From Raphanus sativus (Eukaryota; Streptophyta; Magnoliopsida; Brassicales; Brassicaceae), in assembly GCF_000801105.2 (NCBI RefSeq), contig NC_079519.1, positions 28,309,288 through 28,373,287 on the forward strand: a stretch of 64,000 bases of DNA. The letters are read 5' to 3'. A program made the position numbers and the translations under genes. Under the pieces are notes generated by a model. The model made no database searches. It worked only from the letters and a program-made list of their open reading frames with translations, and was not told the DNA's origin. Shown one piece after another: positions 1-10,412 of the stretch; positions within the stretch are counted from its first letter, which is position 1, and every line of letters starts with the position of its first letter.

Positions 1-400
1 TAGATGACATCTAGGCGATAGATGCAGCATAACATATATCATACTAATTTAGTTATATTTAGTACGTTGCATCAAGTTACTATGGATTGTTACATCTGAA
101 CGTGGGGTTAGACCCATGAATCCATAAATTCTACGTTTTAGATGTCGGATACTACTCTATATATCTTATATTCAAAATAACCATAAACTTGCACTCTATA
201 ACTTTAATATAACCTACTCTATATATCTTACATAAGATATGTCTTTTCCCATGGACGTAGTCTTAAAGATGAACCATATATGTGGACGTTCTTTCTCACT
301 TCCGTTACAACAACTTGAAATATGCTAAAAATATATTAATTTATGTTGTTAATTACTTCAAATTTCTAATAGCATGTTCTTTCTCTGTGTCTACGTTCAG
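1..400 (+). other. Intron or 5' flank of the first TNL
   Basis: This AT-rich stretch has no recognisable exon. It ends in a pyrimidine-rich tract and TTCAG directly before position 401, which fits the acceptor of the third TNL intron as seen in the two paralogues further right. The TIR, NB-ARC and linker exons would lie left of the window, if they exist. Confidence 0.5.
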
Positions 401-1631
401 CCGCTTGCAAATCTCCAGAAAGTGGATTTTTCAGGATCTGTTCATTTGAAGGAACTTCCCGATCTTTCAAATGCTACAAATCTTGAGAAGTTGGATCTGA
501 TAGGTTGCGAGAGCTTGGTAGAGATTCCATCCTCTTGTTCGAATCTTCATAAGCTACAGAAGTTGTGGGTGACTGGATGCATAAACCTACAAGTAATTCC
601 AGATCGCATGAACTTGGCATCGCTTGATGAAGTCCTCATGAGAAGATGTTCGAGGTTGAGAAACATTCCAGTCATGTCAACGAACATCAGAAAGCTGTGT
701 ATATCGGAGACAGCGGTTGAAGATGTGCCTGCATCAACTAAGCTGTGGACTCGTCTTACGTCTCTCAGTATAAACAAAGGTGGAAAGCTCAAGAGATTAA
801 CATATCTCCCCAAGAATGTCACAGATCTAGACCTAAGCTATTCTGATATTCAAAAGATTTCAGATAGTATCAAATCCCTTCATCAGCTACGGAACCTTAA
901 TCTAGCTGGTTGCACAAGACTCTCAGCTTTACCAAAGCTCCCTGGCTCGCTCAATACCGTAATAGCGGAAGACTGTGAAAGCAATTTTTAAACAATCTTT
1001 TTTTATAGGAGTGGCACTCTTACCAGGAAAAGAAGTGCCCGAAGAGTTTGATCACCGAGGCAGAGGAACCTCATTGACTATCCGTCCTGACGGCAACCCT
1101 TACAGCGGCTTTGTGGTTTGCGTGGTGATTTCCCCTAAGCAGCAAGAGTTTAGTTTTTCCCAGCTAATGTGTCGTCGCATAGGCGTAGCTCAAGACGACT
1201 TCTATCCAGTTGAAATGTTGGTCTACGTAGGCGAAGTCCACAAGTTTCGAAGGGAGCATCTATTTGTATTCGACTCTCGGTTTCTAGAGTTTTACCCGTC
1301 TGATATGAGCAGAGAGATAGTACTCGAGCTGAGCAGCAACTCCAACGATTTTTATATTATTGACTGTGGTGCCAGGATCTTGACCGAAGAGAATGGGAGC
1401 AATGAATCTGGCTTAGACGACCAAGTGTTAGAAGAAGAAACTGAGATTGGACCTAGCGAAGACTTTGAAGATAGCATCGAACATACAAATGAAGCAGTCT
1501 GTTACTCGGAAGAAGGGGACAATCTAGACGGTGGAAAATGTACTGATTGTTGGAGTTGGCTCTTCCTCTGCTTCGATCTCTCTGGCTTAGTGGGAGACAT
1601 CAGAAGCTTAGTTTCTGGAAGAAGAGGGTAG
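401..1631 (+). pseudogene. TNL LRR and post-LRR exon, frameshifted
   Basis: This is the last exon of a TIR-NB-LRR receptor. It starts after the acceptor TTCAG at 399-400 with Pro-Leu-Ala-Asn-Leu, the same junction as both paralogues. The first frame (to the stop at 989-991) encodes leucine-rich repeats with the typical LPDLSNATNLEKL signature. A second frame (open from 975 to 1631) encodes the post-LRR jelly-roll/C-JID region, recognisable by LPGKEVPEEFDHRGRGTSLT, followed by an acidic tail. Compared with the plus-strand paralogue (29500-29600), about 80 bp are missing between DCES and the LPG motif, which shifts the frame. The GT to AG span there is only 36 bp, too short for a plant intron. 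The truncated product would lack the C-JID. It is probably a pseudogene allele; the upstream exons are not visible. Confidence 0.85.
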
Positions 1632-2199
1632 AAGCTAGAAGCAGGGAAGCATTCGTATGTCTGCATTGAAAAAGCATACCAAGATGATGATTACGTTGCT
1701 AGCAGATCTGTTTAAATCTGAAATGTGGAAACAACTTGCTTTGATCTAAAATGAGGACATGAATTAATGGATGTATCATCAACTCTCATCCCCTGTTTTG
1801 GCATTAATCTCCTCTTTCAATGTCAAGTTTTAGACAGCTTGTGATGATTCCATACAATGCGCTTTGCACTATCAGTCCTCAAATGCACTATATAATCTTC
1901 ATCTCTTTTGATTGGTTCTCTTTCACAGATAGGCTTAAAGAGTAAAGCTAACAAATAAACCCAGGAAAGCACTCGTAAAGAAGAAGACACAACGAGTAAA
2001 ACTTATGTTAAAACTTAAAATAGGCCATTTCCGGTATTATTGAATACAGAGTTATTTACTGGGAAAAGAACTGTCATCATGTTTTACTCTACCAAGTAAT
2101 ATATTTCCTTATTTGTCCAAGTATGAAGGGTCCCGAGAACCAAAGATCAAAGATTTCAAGTTGAGATAGGGTGTTGCGGAAAGAGACCATAGGAGAAGT
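1632..2199. other. 3' flank of the first TNL
   Basis: AT-rich flanking DNA with no coding potential. It probably includes the 3' UTR of the TNL; I see no certain polyadenylation signal and no tandem structure. Confidence 0.4.
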
Positions 2200-3440
2200 T
2201 ATGCTGTTAACTCTTGTTAACTCTTAGGGAGGAGTGTTTGGCTGGATGTAGGATTTGGTTGAAGTCACCTCCTATGATCCCTGGAGAAGAAGACAAAGAC
2301 ATGGTCTGGTGAAAGTTAATTAGCTCTACCCATAACTCTTGTATTTCATCATTAGTGTTGACAGCATAGATAGCCATGAAGATAATATTGTTGCTATTTG
2401 AGGTGTCAAGCTCACAGGTCATGGATTGCTTAGTCTGGTTGATTATTTTGACTTTGGCAGGTCCTTTCTAGATAATAACTATGCGTCCATCAGCATCAAA
2501 ATGGTGGTTTGAAGCGAAGTTCTAGCCAGGACAGGTCTTGGACATAACATGCTGAAGTAGGGTTTCCTTTATGTGAGTCTTAAGAAGAGCTCCAAAAATG
2601 GGTTTATTAAAAAAAAGTGACCAAAAGAGTTGTGCTTGTTCGGGTCATTCAAACGGCGAACGTTCCAAAAAAATATCTTAATACTCGTAGAGAAGTGTTA
2701 GGTGGAACTCCCTGGATAAGGAGTTTACCTACACGAGGAGTAACAGGATGGTCCAAAAAATAGTTTTCAGAAGAGGGTAAAGTGGTTGTTGATAGAACAA
2801 GGCCATCTCGACAGTCGACAGTCGGGGGATGGAAGGAGCAGAGAACTGGAATACTGATGGGACTGCGGGGGTCTCTACTATGCTTTCAGTGGCTTGTTCA
2901 ACATGAGTTTCTTCTACAGAGAAATCCTCGACAGTAGTAACAAGAAGGTTGTCCTGAGGTGTGTCAGTGGAAGAAGTTGATGCTTCAAAGACAGTGGCGA
3001 TTTCTTTGTTTTCCTGTTTGACATTTTTATTTGACTTCTCATTGACGGGTTGTTTTGTTTGACCAGCAGATACCCAAGCTTGAGTGGTTCGAAGGCAGTC
3101 CTTAAAAATGTACCCTATCTGATTGCAGAAGGAGCAGGTTGGAGAGACCCAAGGGTACTCCACTTGTACAGGAATGACTTCACCACTCTATCTTTTTAGC
3201 TGAACCAACGGAGGTAGTTTTTGAGATAAATCAGCATCAACCTTTACATGAATTATCTCAAAATCAGTCATATTCCTTGTAAATTCATCTGTTTCTTTTG
3301 GTTCACCAACCAGACCCGCAGCAAAACTTAATCCTTCTTGTGAACGAAGATCAAGAGGCACTCTTTTAAGATGGGCCCAGATCGGTATGGAACTCATTTC
3401 AAGAGCAGATGATGATGCGGTTGCCGACCAAGATGAGACA
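2200..3440 (-). mobile_element. LINE remnant (ORF1 zinc knuckle and EN domain)
   Basis: Minus-strand reading gives, from high to low coordinate, a DUF4283-type ORF1 segment (PIWAHLKRVPLDL, then QEGLSFAAGLVGEPKETDEFTRN at about 3200-3420), a CCHC-like knuckle (CSFCNQIGYIFKDC near 3100-3140) and an apurinic-endonuclease piece (PGIIGGDFNQILHP near 2230-2290). This is the order of a plant L1-type LINE. Stops and frameshifts separate the parts, and reverse transcriptase is absent, so it is an old 3'-deleted copy. A Copia fragment has inserted in ORF1 at about 3441-4172, with more DUF4283 on its far side. Confidence 0.75.
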
Positions 3441-3592
3441 TGAAACATAGCAGTTATACACCAAATACGCTTTATAGAGAGATTGGCTGAATTGATTTTA
3501 TTAGAATGTATAAGACAGTATATATACTGTGTACAAAGAGAAATACTAGGGATTACATATTTACTAATACACCCTTGTATTAATGCTCTACA
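3441..3592 (-). repeat. LTR of degenerate Copia (3' LTR)
   Basis: A 152-bp segment reads TG...CA and is followed by CACCCCCTCAAGATGGAG. That is the complement of a polypurine tract and is nearly the same as in the full-length Copia at 10.87 kb. It is the 3' LTR of a minus-strand Copia fragment inserted in the LINE. Confidence 0.6.
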
Positions 3593-4172
3593 CACCCCCT
3601 CAAGATGGAGGGAGTTTCATCACTCCAATCTTGGACATAAGCTCATTGAACCGTGATCTTGCCAATGGTTTAGTTAAAGCATCTGCGAGTTGATCACGTG
3701 TGGAGACATGAGTGACTCGAAGTGCCCCTGATTGTACGTTGTCGTGGACGAAATGAAAGTCAAGCACCAAGTGCTTCATTCTTGAATGAAAAACCGGATT
3801 CACACTAGGTAGGTGGCACCGACATTGTCACAGTAAACAGTGGGCATAGACGGCAGTGTGACTCCAAGCTCGCTAAGAAGAGAAGAGATCCAACAAAGTT
3901 CGGCTGCCGTATTAGCTACTGATCGATACTCGGCTTCCATAGATGAGCGCGCGACACCACTCTGTTTTTCGAAGACCAAGCGATGGGAGTAGAGCCAAGA
4001 TATACGATGTACGCATTTGTGGAGAAGAAGTCATCGGTGTCTCCAGCCCAATCAGCGTCTGAGAAAGCTTGAAGGTGAATAGGAGACTGCTTGCTGATGA
4101 AGACTCCATGCGATAAGGACCCAGCCAAATATCGAAGAATTCGCTTTGTTCCTTGCCAGTGTATTGGTTTGG
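3593..4172 (-). mobile_element. Copia RNase H fragment, degenerate
   Basis: Minus-strand frames show the Copia RNase H end: [16 protein letters not shown] and [20 protein letters not shown] (3600-3803), then [24 protein letters not shown] (about 3960-4070), then HWQGTKRILRYLAGS (about 4110-4170). The pieces lie in different frames, so the copy is dead. Upstream pol, gag and the 5' LTR are missing on this side. The sequence resembles the intact pol of the Copia at 10.7-15.5 kb but has diverged. Confidence 0.75.
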
Positions 4173-4292
4173 TATCCTGACAAGTATTGTACGATTGATG
4201 GTATTGGTGTGGATCTCAAGCTTGACACTTTTTCCCCATAAGAAGTTGAAAACATTAGCTATTGATTTATAGGATGGCATCTTAGCAAAAAA
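4173..4292 (-). mobile_element. LINE ORF1 DUF4283 fragment
   Basis: The minus strand encodes a DUF4283-like stretch (VGSFFAKMPSYKSIANVFNFLWG, then LEIHTNT and LVRIPN). This is the ORF1 nucleic-acid-binding region expected just upstream of the LINE part at 3200-3440. It shows that the Copia fragment sits inside this LINE. The fragment ends abruptly at 4292/4293, where the LARD-associated repeat begins. Confidence 0.55.
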
Positions 4293-4493
4293 AGACCCAA
4301 CAATGTAGGCCTGAAGCATAGCAGCATATTCGCTGACCACTTATGGTAATTGTCACCGGTAAGTGTAATAGATGTGATGAGACTCCCTGGATTGTCTGAA
4401 GTGTGCAACACATATATGGTGATGTAACCGCAGCCGAAGGCGTAGTTATAACCGATCCATGATGAAAAAAGTTTGATCTAGGTCTCAGAAAAG
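4293..4493. repeat. 201-bp repeat upstream of left LARD LTR (Copia gag-like)
   Basis: This block is present again, apparently base for base, at 8604-8804. On the minus strand it encodes a Copia gag N-terminus (LHTSDNPGSLITSITLTGDNY, then HKWSANML). It ends in the purine-rich AGAAAAG directly before the LTR. The repeat therefore extends beyond the LTR, which an ordinary single LTR element does not explain. Confidence 0.75.
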
Positions 4494-6186
4494 TGTGGGA
4501 ACCGAAATTCGCACTGTCGATTTTAGTTAAGTCAAAACGTAGGAAAACTAAGTTGACCTAGTTTTCCCCGAGGATCCCGGCTATCTGCTGGGCCACGCAC
4601 GACAAAGTTAAAACAAGTCTATTTCGAGAATAAATGCGTAAAATGAATAGAGCAAAAAGAAAGAATCTTATTTCCGAATCTGCGGAGAACGTTTGGACAA
4701 CAGGTCGAGATCTCGGCCACAAGAGCTGTCGATCGTCGCTAGTCTTAGAACCTAGATCTAACCTAGTTGAGTCGCAGCTCGCTAAAAAAGGAAATAAGCG
4801 CCTAAGTTCTAAATTGCTCTGGAGTAGTTTCTTTCTTCTGATTTCGGATCCCCCTTCCTCTGCTCCTAGCATTGCTTATATACTCCCATATGACGGTCTA
4901 TCCTTGGTGGGCTGAGTCTGCCGTGGGCTGGACTTTTTCCATTTTCGTCGGCTTTCGCGTTTATCGGGAAAGTTGACATTTATCTTTTTGGAAAGTTGAC
5001 ATTTATCTTTTCGGAAGTTTACATTTATCCTGTCATGTGAAGATAATTGTAAACCGTCGCATCTATCCCTTTAGAAAATCGTAAACTGGTCGTCCGATCG
5101 GAATTGGTCCCTCTTGGGCCGCATTCCGGGCTTCCGCTGTTTTCTACGATTTCTCTGAAAGGACGCTCCTACTTGGATGTCAAGTCTTTCGGAAGATCTT
5201 CGATCCATTGCTGAGGTGAATGGTGTTATATGATAACCATCACCGTTTCATACGAAGTCTTCCTATCCGTTGATGTCTTAGGGGTTTTCAGAAATCCCGG
5301 AACAGGAAAAGGAGTTTTATTTATAAGGACTCGGAAAGTCGTGAAACACGGATTTTCTGGCGAGCCGGAGGTTTGGAACTTATGCACGAAGACTAGCCGT
5401 CCGACGACCCGAGCGAGCACGGGGCTAGCCGCCCGGCGACCACGGCCAGCACGGGCGCTAGCCGCCGGCGGCCACGGCCAGCACGGGGCTAGCCGCCCGG
5501 CGGCCATGGCCAGCACGGGCGCTAGCCGCCGGCGGCCACGGCCAGCACGGGGCTAGCCGCCCGGCGGCCATGGCCAGCACGGGCGCTAGCCGCCGGCGGC
5601 CACGGCCAGCACGGGGCTAGCCGCCCGGCGGCCACGGCCAGCACGGGCGCTAGCCGCCGGCGGCCACGGCCAGCACGGGGCTAGCCGCCCGGCGGCCACG
5701 GCCAGCACGGGCGCTAGCCGCCGGCGGCCACAGCCAGCACGGGGCTAGCCGCCCGGCGGCCACGGCCAGCACGGGCGCTAGCCGCCGGCGGCCACGGCCA
5801 GCACGGGGCTAGCCGCCCGGCGGCCACGGCCAGCACAGGCGCTAGCCGCCGGCGGCCACGGCCAGCACGGGGCTAGCCGCCCGGCGGCCACGGCCAGCAC
5901 GGGCGCTAGCCGCCGGCGGCCACGGCCAGCACGGGGCTAGCCGCCCGGCGGCCACGGCCACGTCCGGTGTTGGCTGCTCGGTTCCTTCGGCGCGTTCGTG
6001 TTCTTTGCGTTTTTCCTTGTGTAGAAAATGTTTCTAGCAGTTGATTTCGAGACGATGAATCTCGAACTTAATTTTTTCTTAAGGTTTCTCGATTAACAAT
6101 TAGTCTCTCGAGGTTGCTTTAACATTTTCATGTTTTTCCGAGACTTTCGGACATCGATTTCGTCTTGACCGATTTTGACCCCAACA
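4494..6186 (+). repeat. Left LTR of LARD-like element
   Basis: This is a 1693-bp LTR reading TGTGGGAACC...GACCCCAACA. It is almost identical to 8805-10243 apart from single-base homopolymer indels, a few substitutions and a tandem-array length difference. It contains three tandem copies of a 22-bp AGTTGACATTTATC motif (about 4968-5030) and a TATATAC box-like site near 4880. It also contains the GC-rich minisatellite at 5410-5960. Short frames inside it are chance products of the repeat composition. Confidence 0.8.
5410..5960. repeat. GC-rich 32/64-bp minisatellite inside left LTR
   Basis: About 8.5 copies of a 64-bp unit made of two alternating 32-bp monomers, one with GGGGCTAGCCGCCC and the other with GGGCGCTAGCCGCC. 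The array is about four-fifths G+C and CpG-rich, in sharp contrast to its flanks. The matching array in the right LTR is exactly 256 bp (four dimers) shorter. Confidence 0.9.
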
Positions 6187-6403
6187 GTTAGCCCCCCAGC
6201 TAGCTAGGAGCCGTAGGGTTCGTAGGTCCTAGCTTGCGGTATGGTTCATGAGGAAAGTATGGAGATGAAATCGTGCCGAAGGTCGGGGTAAATAGTAAAA
6301 ACTTTGCCTATAAAGACTTGTGAATTCTTTACCATTCTTACTTCACCAAAGATTCTCAAGTTAATCTCTCTCTTGCAAATTCTCTCTCTGCTTTCAAGAA
6401 AAG

Positions 6404-7391
6404 AATGACTACAAGATCAAAAAACCTCGAGGAGGCAGTCTCACTCATCCTCGGATAATTTTCAAGCTGAGGAAGAAAATCCGAAGCCCGAGGTTTCAGA
6501 GATCAACAGGAGCGCGTACTGCGACGCCGTCTTTGGCACTGATGCTCCCCTTCCTGTGATTCCGATTCCCCGGCGACCTCTGAGGGCGCGTGGAGAAAAT
6601 GACTCACCGAGCGAAGTATCTCCCGAGTATCTCGAAACTCTTCGAGAGTTTTATGGGGTTCCGGAGGGAGTCGTGTTTCGCATTCCCCGCGGGAATGAGA
6701 GTTCGGAGCATCCTCCGGAAGGTTACTTTACTTGTTACGAGGCGTTCTTGACGCAATGCCGACTGTGGTTCCCAATTCCTGGGGTCATTGTTCAGGCCCT
6801 TGACCGTTTCGGAATCGCAATCAGCCAGCTGAACGTGTCAGCTTTGGAGAGCTGGCTTGGCGTTGTGATTCTGAGTTACGAGTTAGGGATAAACCTTAGC
6901 CCTGCCGATTTCGAAGGGCTATGGAACTCCAAGGCGACGAGCATCAATGGAGTTTACTCCATGAAGGCGAGGACCAACTTTTCGGTAATCAATGGAGTCA
7001 CCTCGCACGCCAAGGATTATGTTGATCGTTTCTTTTTTGTGAGGATAGACGGAGAGTCTGTTGAGGAAGGCTTTCTCCACCTATTCCCGACGGACTGGTT
7101 GTACCAGCGTGGTAAGATTATCGCAGTCCTTCTTTTAGAATTTCGAAAGGCGAGTACTGAACGTGTGTTTGTTTTTTTTTATTTTTTAGAGAACAGGTGT
7201 CTCGCGCATGTTCCTTCCGATCTTGCGGTCAGGAGGGATCTTTTTAGGTCGAGGCCTTGTTCCTGGAATTCCTTTACTCTCGACCGGATTCGAGGGGCGG
7301 TCGCGCTTCACCGATCGCGAGGTGGTACACGTCCCTGCGTCAACGATAGGTCCTACGTTTTTCCCCTTTAAGGCAGAGGCGGAGACCTCGT
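6404..7391 (+). CDS. Retroelement-encoded 'gypsy-type transposon' protein, 5' exons
   Basis: The product resembles the plant 'putative gypsy type transposon' domain (Transposase_28 / PF04195-like): YEAFLTQCRLWFPIPGVIVQ, then LDRFGIAISQLNVSALESWLG, then LSYELGINLSPADFEGLW, and later DLAVRRDLF. A probable ATG at 6404 (MTTRSK) is separated from the long frame (open from about 6430) by one extra A in the run at 6419-6424. A GT-AG intron of about 75 bp (GTAAGATT near 7114 to TTTTTTAG near 7189) would join LYQR to ENRCLAHV. The frame stays open even if it is retained. The function of this family is unknown; it probably acts as a gag-like or accessory protein. It is likely inactive because of the frameshift. 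Confidence 0.6.
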
Positions 7392-7673
7392 AAAGATAAA
7401 GGGATCGCTTTCGGGACCTCGTCGGGAGATGGCGCGATGCCGAGATATGATCCTGGCTTTACCTCAGAGAATCGGGATGTTCCTCCCCTGGGTGACTTCT
7501 TTGACGAACTCCCTCCGGCGTTTTCCCGTGACGAGTCTCTGGACAACGAGGAGAGGGACAAGGTGACTGCGGAGGGCGCTCGCTTGGTCAACGAGGTTTG
7601 TTTTTGAAACTTGAGTAACTCCACTTTTCTTTTCATTTGACCTCGGCTTCTCTGCAGGCCGTGAGAGTGTGGA

Positions 7674-8225
7674 ATGCATCGATCGATGGGAGTTTCCGCA
7701 CTGCCCGGCTGGCCCGTTCAAAGCGGAGGAAACGGAAAGGGAATTGCTAAGTATCGGTCGGAGGTGGAGGAGCAAAATCGCCGGCAAGCCAAAGTCCAGG
7801 CTCGAGCCCTCGCTCGTGCGGAAAGGAGCGGACGGAGAAGAGCCGCCGCCGAGATGAACCGAAGGGCCGAAATTTTTTCCACTGAGTTCGAAGCGTACAA
7901 AGAGGCTCAGGACTTTGTAGGTGATTTTCGCGAGTGCCGTGGTTCGGTCGGTACCCTCAGCAAGATGCAGCGTGAGGACTTCTCTCTTTCCGGCGAACTT
8001 GCCACGATGGATGGCTCGATGAGGATATGTGCCAGCGCCGAATCCTTTGTTCCTCCGATTGAAGGGAGAATTCGAGAACTGTGGAATCCTATCCAAGTCT
8101 CGGAGGATACGGCGGATGCAGGTGAGGGTTCAAACGCAGGCGACGGGGGTGAGGAGGTCGACCAGCCCGATTCTTCGTTCGGAATATCTTTAATCGACTG
8201 CTATGCATTTGATTATAATTTATGA
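7674..8225 (+). CDS. Retroelement-encoded protein, 3' coiled-coil exon
   Basis: This open frame continues the gag-like gene after an intron (GTTTGTTTTT near 7597 to CTGCAG near 7658). It encodes an Arg/Ala/Glu-rich, probably coiled-coil stretch (EEQNRRQAKVQARALARAER, about residues 30-60). A conserved C-terminal segment follows (CRGSVGTLSKMQREDFSLSG, then VPPIEGRIRELWNPIQVSED) with an acidic end. Such tails are common in proteins of this retroelement family. The true exon begins upstream near 7659, in the frame of the splice site. No enzymatic motif is visible. Confidence 0.5.
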   Translation: MHRSMGVSALPGWPVQSGGNGKGIAKYRSEVEEQNRRQAKVQARALARAERSGRRRAAAEMNRRAEIFSTEFEAYKEAQDFVGDFRECRGSVGTLSKMQREDFSLSGELATMDGSMRICASAESFVPPIEGRIRELWNPIQVSEDTADAGEGSNAGDGGEEVDQPDSSFGISLIDCYAFDYNL

Positions 8226-8603
8226 TAGGCCAAGTGTGGCCGTTTGTATGTATGTGTCGCGACCCCTAGGAGGTCGCGTGACTTCATGTTTTTCGGGATC
8301 GGCCGTTGGTGGCTTTCGAATCCCTGTTATAAGTGCCTTTTATGAATTATGTGTTTTGATTTATACTTTCGTCAAGTGTAGAGGGTTTGAATACGCGTAG
8401 TCACTTCGCATTCAATCTCTTTTTTTGTCGCTAGGTCCGTAGGTCACTTTGTAGCGAACGTTAGGTTTGTAAGCGATAAGAGGCAAATTTTGGGATCTCG
8501 TATTCTGAATACTTATGCCTATGAGATGTCTTAGATACCAGCAAGGCCGGGTTTAGGGCAAGACCTAGGTCTACTTTCGGACTGAAGCTATGCGATGACA
8601 ATT

Positions 8604-8804
8604 AGACCCAACAATGTAGGCCTGAAGCATAGCAGCATATTCGCTGACCACTTATGGTAATTGTCACCGGTAAGTGTAATAGATGTGATGAGACTCCCTG
8701 GATTGTCTGAAGTGTGCAACACATATATGGTGATGTAACCGCAGCCGAAGGCGTAGTTATAACCGATCCATGATGAAAAAAGTTTGATCTAGGTCTCAGA
8801 AAAG
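8604..8804. repeat. 201-bp repeat upstream of right LARD LTR (Copia gag-like)
   Basis: Second copy of the block at 4293-4493, apparently identical. It contains the minus-strand Copia gag N-terminus-like stretch and ends in AGAAAAG, which would serve as the polypurine tract of the element. Confidence 0.75.
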
Positions 8805-10243
8805 TGTGGGAACCGAAATTCGCACTGTCGATTTTAGTTAAGTCAAAACGTAGGAAAACTAAGTTGACCTAGTTTTCCCCGAGGATCCCGGCTATCTGCT
8901 GGGCCACGCACGACAAAGTTAAAACAAGTCTATTTCGAGAATAAATGCGTAAAATGAATAGAGCAAAAAGAAAGAATCTTATTTCCGAATCTGCGGAGAA
9001 CGTTTGGACAACAGGTCGAGATCTCGGCCACAAGAGCTGTCGATCGTCGCTAGTCTTAGAACCTAGATCTAACCTAGTTGAGTCGCAGCTCGCTAAAAAA
9101 GGAAATAAGCGCCTAAGTTCTAAATTGCTCTGGAGTAGTTTCTTTCTTCTGATTTCGGATCCCCCTTCCTCTGCTCCTAGCATTGCTTATATACTCCCAT
9201 ATGACGGTCTATCCTTGGTGGGCTGAGTCTGCCGTGGGCTGGACTTTTTCCATTTTCGTCGGCTTTCGCGTTTATCGGGAAAGTTGACATTTATCTTTTT
9301 GGAAAGTTGACATTTATCTTTTCGGAAGTTTACATTTATCCTGTCATGTGAAGATAATTGTAAACCGTCGCATTTATCCCTTTAGAAAATCGTAAACTGG
9401 TCGTCCGATCGGAATTGGTCCCTCTTGGGCCGCATTCCGGGCTTCCGCTGTTTTTCTACGATTTCTCTGAAAGGACGCTCCTACTTGGATGTCAAGTCTT
9501 TCGGAAGATCTTCGATCCATTGCTGAGGTGAATGGTGTTATATGATAACCATCACCGTTTCATACGAAGTCTTCCTATCCGTTGATGTCTTAGGGGTTTT
9601 CAGAAATCCCGGAACAGAAAAAAGAGTTTTATTTATAAGGACTCGGAAAGTCGTGAAACACGGATTTCTGGCGAGCCGGAGGTTTGGAACTTATGCACGA
9701 AGACTAGCCGTCCGACGACCCGAGCGAGCACGGGGCTAGCCGCCCGGCGACCACGGCCAGCACGGGCGCTAGCCGCCGGCGGCCACGGCCAGCACGGGGC
9801 TAGCCGCCCGGCGGCCACGGCCAGCACGGGCGCTAGCCGCCGGCGGCCACGGCCAGCACGGGGCTAGCCGCCCGGCGGCCACGGCCAGCACGGGCGCTAG
9901 CCGCCGGCGGCCACGGCCAGCACGGGGCTAGCCGCCCGGCGGCCACGGCCAGCACGGGCGCTAGCCGCCGGCGGCCACGGCCAGCACGGGGCTAGCCGCC
10001 CGGCGGCCACGGCCACGTCCGGTGTTGGCTGCTCGGTTCCTTCGGCGCGTTCGTGTTCTTTGCGTTTTTTCCTTGTGTAGAAAATGTTTCTAGCAGTTGA
10101 TTTCGAGACGATGAATCTCGAACTTAATTTTTTCTTAAGGTTTCTCGATTAACAATTAGTCTCTCGAGGTTGCTTTAACATTTTTCATGTTTTTCCGAGA
10201 CTTTCGGACATCGATTTCGTCTTGACCGATTTTGACCCCAACA
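8805..10243 (+). repeat. Right LTR of LARD-like element
   Basis: A 1439-bp copy of the LTR at 4494-6186, reading TGTGGGAACC...GACCCCAACA. Its minisatellite spans 9721-10015 and has about 4.5 dimers. The remaining differences from the left LTR are a handful of point changes and 1-bp homopolymer indels, which suggests a fairly recent origin. It is followed by AAAAG, which also precedes the left LTR. Confidence 0.8.
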
Positions 10244-10412
10244 AAAAGTTGCTACGATACCCCATTTAAAACTAGACACAAGGAGAAAGATTGTATTGTA
10301 TCTATTATGTTGAGATGTAGAACAGTAGAAAGTATATTATATAATATCATAACAGACTTAACTTACATCTGTACCTACTACTCTTCATTATTATCACTAA
10401 TAGTTTCTCGGC
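10244..10412. other. 3' flank of minus-strand TNL
   Basis: AT-rich DNA between the LARD element and the stop of the minus-strand TNL. It probably holds the TNL 3' UTR. The first 20 bases read, on the minus strand, like a degraded Copia primer-binding site (GGTATCGTAGCA), so part of it may be Copia leader. Confidence 0.35.

Larger units (their letters stand above)
6187..8603 (+). mobile_element. LARD-like internal region with gag-like gene
   Basis: The internal region between the two long LTRs carries one split gag-like gene (about 6404-8225) and no reverse transcriptase, integrase or RNase H. This makes the element a large retrotransposon derivative that depends on an autonomous partner. The 3' part (8226-8603) is noncoding. 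With both LTRs the element spans 4494-10243. Confidence 0.7.

Noticed and set aside
977..1008. Mini-intron that could rescue the first TNL
   Set aside because: The only GT-AG span at the frameshift is about 36 bp, below the minimum for plant splicing.
4558..4915. Open frames of 93-104 codons duplicated at 8869-9226
   Set aside because: They are identical in both LTRs on overlapping strands, so they are LTR sequence and not genes.
5226..5556. Ala/Arg/Pro-rich open frames across the GC-rich array on both strands
   Set aside because: They result from a 64-bp repeat with few stop codons. The frames change with array length and have no homologue.
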